A DNA stretch of 64,000 bases. Origin: Streptomyces sp. NBC_00425. GTDB taxonomy: Bacteria > Actinomycetota > Actinomycetes > Streptomycetales > Streptomycetaceae. The notes beneath the pieces are model-generated. The model ran no database searches. It was not told the origin of the DNA and worked only from the letters and a program-made list of their open reading frames with translations. Every line of letters starts with the position of its first letter. The first letter of the stretch is position 1. The translations under genes were made by a program, and so were the position numbers. The stretch covers positions 248,001-312,000 of the forward strand of contig NZ_CP107928.1 in the NCBI RefSeq assembly GCF_036030735.1, given 5' to 3'. Shown piece after piece: positions 61,491 through 64,000 of the stretch.

Positions 61491-61784
61491 TTGCGCTCCA
61501 ACCTGTACGGCACGGCCGCCCGGATCGACCTGCGGCGCGGCCGGCTCGCCCAGATCCAGCCCGGCGCCTACCGCCAACATCTCCACGCCGCCATCGGCCA
61601 GGCCCGACGCACGGTCACCCGACGGATCCGTGGTCAGCACCTCGCCATCCTGCTGGACGCAGCCCGCGAGGACCTCGGCGCCTCTGGCAGAGCAGCCGTC
61701 GAACGGCTGTATGCGGTGCTCCAGGAGATCCGCGCCCTCTTCGTGACCAGGGCGGACACCGTCTACTGTAACTCCCGCCTCTGA
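61491..61784 (+). CDS. Short open frame, unrecognised
   Basis: A 97-residue frame (GTAARIDLRRGRLAQIQPGA, YRQHLHAAIGQARRTVTRRI, AILLDAAREDLGASGRAAVE) with mostly helical, Arg/Ala-rich sequence and no clear ribosome site. It could be a fragment of a larger gene broken with its neighbour. Confidence 0.25.
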   Translation: MRSNLYGTAARIDLRRGRLAQIQPGAYRQHLHAAIGQARRTVTRRIRGQHLAILLDAAREDLGASGRAAVERLYAVLQEIRALFVTRADTVYCNSRL

Positions 61785-61811
61785 GGTCGCCTGGTGACAC
61801 CATCGCCGGAT

Positions 61812-62279
61812 CTACAGCTGCACCTGGCTCGGCGTGGCGCACTGGCTTTGCCCCCACGCAATCGCATCCCGCAGGTGCCGTGCGGTCTGCGGACCGAACC
61901 GTTCATGCAGCCGCTCCGACAACTCAGCCGGCCCCGCGTCCTTGGTCGCGAGCCAGCCTCCGAGGGACGCCATCAGCCACGCTTCGAACAGTGGCCGCAC
62001 GTACGGCTCCATGCAGTTGGTGAGCACGAACTCGCGGAACCGATCGTCCCATTCCGAGCGTGGATAGGCAGCGAGCGCAGCCACAACGCCGACCCGGAAT
62101 TCCGCCCTGTGTTCCTCCGGCATCTCCGGACCGCGGCACAGCAGCCAGTTCGCATAGTCCGTCGGGTCGGCCATCAACTCGTCGAAGTCAGTCACACCGA
62201 GTCCAACGAAGATCGCTCTGAGGGCGTAACGCCCTACCGGGCACGGGCTCTCGGGCCAGTGGGCAGCCTGGAGCGGCAT
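61812..62279 (-). CDS. Hypothetical protein, helical
   Basis: A 155-residue protein beginning MPLQAAHWPESPCPVGRYAL. It continues VGLGVTDFDELMADPTDYAN, WLLCRGPEMPEEHRAEFRVG, VVAALAAYPRSEWDDRFREF and GPQTARHLRDAIAWGQSQ. It looks like an intact globular helical protein with normal Streptomyces codon use. No family was recognised and no partner gene adjoins. Confidence 0.6.
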   Translation of the reverse strand: MPLQAAHWPESPCPVGRYALRAIFVGLGVTDFDELMADPTDYANWLLCRGPEMPEEHRAEFRVGVVAALAAYPRSEWDDRFREFVLTNCMEPYVRPLFEAWLMASLGGWLATKDAGPAELSERLHERFGPQTARHLRDAIAWGQSQCATPSQVQL

Positions 62280-62318
62280 GCACCGAGCTGGGGCCGCCGT
62301 GTTGCCGCCCTATTCGGC

Positions 62319-63017
62319 CTACCGCGTGCCGGGCGGTACGTGTTGTTCGGGCGGGGCGTATTCCGACGGTTGCCATGGGGGTGTCGGCGTGCCATCCGGG
62401 TCCAAGCCGTGCGGCCACAGTGTTTCGAGTATGTCGTCGGTACAGCCGTGGTCGACGGCCTGCTGGAGGAGGCGCCCCGCCCCTTCGCGGTCGCCGGCCT
62501 CCTCCCGCCTCATGACCAGGCGGTAGGGAGCTTCCGTATCCCCATGGTCGGCGGCTTCCAGGGCGAGGTTCTCCGCACCTTCCCGATCCCCGGCCTCTTC
62601 CCGCCTCACGGCCAGGTTATACAGGCCGTTGGCGTTGCCTTGGACAGCGGCCTTCTGAGCCAGAGCCTCAGCGCCTTCCCTATCCCCGGCCGACTCCCGC
62701 AGCATCACCAAGTGGAGCAGAGCTGAGACGTTGCCGTCGTCGGCGAGCTGCCGAAGGAGGCGTTCCGCCCGTTCTTGCTGCCCAGCCTCGTTCCGTGCCA
62801 AGACCAGGAGAAATAGGGCACCGGTGCTGCCGTGGCCAACGGCTTCCAGGGCCAGAGTATCGGCGCCCTCCCGGTCCCCGGCACTCATTCGCATGAAGGC
62901 CAGCCGTTGCAGGGCGCTGATGCTGCCGCCGTCGGCGGCCTGCCGCAGGAGACGTTCCGCCTCTTCCTTGTCCCCAACCTCCTCTCGCATCTCGGCGGCG
63001 GAAGCCAATCGCTTCAA
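62319..63017 (-). CDS. Helical-repeat protein, probably 5'-truncated
   Basis: A 232-residue frame beginning at TTG 63017. It consists of five to six repeats of about 36 residues with the consensus REEAGDREGAENLALEAADHGDTEAPYRL (for example AGDREGADTLALEAVGHGST and SAGDREGAEALAQKAAVQGN). These are the Sel1/TPR-like repeats found at the C-terminus of actinobacterial STAND ATPases. A Pro-rich tail ends it (DGTPTPPWQPSEYAPPEQ). The weak start and lack of an N-terminal ATPase suggest a 3' fragment of a larger gene. Confidence 0.6.
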   Translation of the reverse strand: MKRLASAAEMREEVGDKEEAERLLRQAADGGSISALQRLAFMRMSAGDREGADTLALEAVGHGSTGALFLLVLARNEAGQQERAERLLRQLADDGNVSALLHLVMLRESAGDREGAEALAQKAAVQGNANGLYNLAVRREEAGDREGAENLALEAADHGDTEAPYRLVMRREEAGDREGAGRLLQQAVDHGCTDDILETLWPHGLDPDGTPTPPWQPSEYAPPEQHVPPGTR

Positions 63018-63079
63018 CCGCGACTACGGCCTTCTCTATCCGCCTGCGGCCAGCGACGTCGCGGGTCCGTGGCGAGACT

Positions 63080-63322
63080 TCAGCACCGAGGTCGTGCCGA
63101 CGTCGCTGTAGCCTGTGGCCGCGGGCGGGGCCGGTCCCCCTCGCCGCGGGAGGCCTTGGCCTTCTGCACGGACTCGGTCAGGGCCGCCATCAGGTCGAGG
63201 ACCTTGCCCGGTTTGTCGGGCTCCGGTGCCTCCGGGAGGGGCTTGTCCTCACGCTTCGATTCAATGATCTTCGCCATGGCCTCGGTGTACGTGTCCTTGA
63301 AGTCGTCGCCTTCCAGGGTCCG
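63080..63322 (-). pseudogene. ku: Ku protein C-terminal end
   Basis: The reverse strand reads LEGDDFKDTYTEAMAKIIES, KREDKPLPEAPEPDKPGKVL, DLMAALTESVQKAKASRGEG, the C-terminal tail of bacterial Ku. Ku binds DNA ends in non-homologous end joining with LigD. The core is cut off near 63322, where an IS5 element begins. Streptomyces usually carry further ku copies. Confidence 0.78.
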
Positions 63323-63339
63323 TCTTCGAAGATCATCGG

Positions 63340-63565
63340 ATGGTGGATCATGGCGGGGTGATACGTCGTCATGAACTCACCGATCAGGAGTGGGAGTTGC
63401 TCGCTCCGCTGATACCGCGGGCCGCGACGGGCCGGCCGCGGGTGGAGGACCGGCAGGTCGTCAACGGGATGGTCTACAAGATCCGGACCGGGATCTCCTG
63501 GCGTGACCTGCCGGAACGCTACGGCCCCTGGCAGACGGTCTACACCCGCTTCCGCCGTCCTCTGG
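63340..63565 (+). pseudogene. IS5-family transposase N-terminal remnant
   Basis: From ATG 63340 (or GTG 63358) the frame reads VIRRHELTDQEWELLAPLIP, RAATGRPRVEDRQVVNGMVY, KIRTGISWRDLPERYGPWQT and VYTRFRR. This is the IS5 N-terminal region. It stops matching near 63565 and continues as unrelated sequence. It interrupts the ku remnant. Confidence 0.78.
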
Positions 63566-63615
63566 GCAAGATCCGTTTGAAGACGGACCCTGGTTGGCCA
63601 GCCCCCTGGTGGGGG

Positions 63616-64000
63616 TCAGTGGCTGCGGGGCGCGCTCAGCGGGCTCCCCGACGGGAGGTGGAGCTGGTGACCAAGGTGACGGTGTCCCCGCCCGGCGAGG
63701 GCCTGGACGAGGAGCCGCGGCACGGTATCGGCGCCCGGGGGGTGTCCGAGGCCCTCCAGGACGCGCTCGGGCCAGGGGGACGACAAGCTGGGCGCGGCGG
63801 CGCTGGAAAGCCCGACGGGTCCGTGGTATCCGCCTCTTCCCCCGGTGCCGCCGTTTCCGCCGGCGCCTCCGGCCCCGGCCGAGCCCACGGCCGTGCTCTC
63901 GCCTGACCCTCCGGCGCCTCCGTCCCCGCCCACGTATCCGCTGCCGTCGGATCCCGGGTCGCCGCTGGCCGCATTGCCTCCCGCGCCGCCTTGATAGAAC
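63616..64000 (-). CDS. Glycine-rich protein, 5' end outside window
   Basis: A reverse frame open through the right edge. The part nearest the edge is glycine/serine repeat (QGGAGGNAASGDPGSDGSGY, VGGDGGAGGSGESTAVGS, GAGGAGGNGGTGGRGGYHGP), about 70 residues of low complexity. The C-terminal 70 residues are different (PSLSSPWPERVLEGLGHPPG ... LHLPSGSPLSAPRSH) and may be out-of-frame tail. Such Gly-rich proteins are often surface-exposed. The start and any signal peptide lie outside the window. Confidence 0.45.
   Translation of the reverse strand, partial: FYQGGAGGNAASGDPGSDGSGYVGGDGGAGGSGESTAVGSAGAGGAGGNGGTGGRGGYHGPVGLSSAAAPSLSSPWPERVLEGLGHPPGADTVPRLLVQALAGRGHRHLGHQLHLPSGSPLSAPRSH

Overview
The window is high-GC actinobacterial DNA, almost certainly Streptomyces: G/C-rich third codon positions, GTG starts behind GGAGG-type ribosome binding sites, many AraC/TetR/LysR/PadR regulators, CBM2-tagged cellulolytic enzymes, STAND NTPases and CHAT proteins. 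No rRNA, tRNA, replication or core metabolic operon was seen. At least 15 broken insertion sequences (IS5, IS6, IS21, IS256, IS982, Tn3 and DDE_4-type), three tyrosine-recombinase remnants and several disabled genes mark it as accessory, chromosome-arm-like or plasmid-like DNA.

Layout. 1-13 kb: IS debris around a broken TauE/DUF302 pair, an AraC regulator, small secreted proteins, a lipoprotein, a TetR/quinone-oxidoreductase pair, a SnoaL/LysR pair, a secreted three-repeat protein and a nitrilase-fold hydrolase. 13-21 kb: a 1,276-residue HTH-NTPase-WD40 protein diverges from a compact five-gene cassette. That cassette holds a 73-residue six-cysteine peptide precursor, a MauE-like membrane protein, a CxxC thioredoxin-like protein, an ABC exporter and an S26 signal peptidase, and it ends in a hairpin. 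21-26 kb: a PadR/membrane-protein operon, a PAP2 phosphatase, a frameshifted DUF4261-like gene and a GNAT-like protein. 26-31 kb: a cellulose-attack island of expansin-like, CIP1-like and GH5 proteins, all carrying CBM2, behind a CebR-type palindrome. 31-36 kb: a TetR regulator, a small membrane protein and an NB-ARC/TPR protein.

36-48 kb is the most rearranged part. Two IS6-family copies with facing left ends enclose a WapI-like immunity gene, gene fragments and a two-gene unit of a 2-oxoglutarate/Fe(II) dioxygenase plus an unknown 294-residue protein. Stacked transposase remnants, a polytopic membrane protein and decayed regulators follow. 48-54 kb: a large secreted multi-domain glycoside hydrolase, then integrase/Tn3 debris and a SUKH-like fragment. 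54-59 kb: a three-gene operon of a CHAT protease, a small protein and a multi-pass membrane protein. 59-64 kb: an XRE/membrane pair, an extra peptide deformylase with a broken companion, repeat proteins, the 3' end of a ku gene cut by an IS5 element, and a glycine-rich gene leaving the window.

The best candidate for an undescribed system is the 17.3-21.2 kb cassette. It resembles the MauD/MauE logic that folds the disulfide-rich methylamine dehydrogenase light chain, here apparently used to oxidise, export and trim a secreted six-cysteine, tryptophan-rich 50-residue peptide. No recognised RiPP-modifying enzyme lies in the cassette. The CHAT operon and the oxygenase pair come next.
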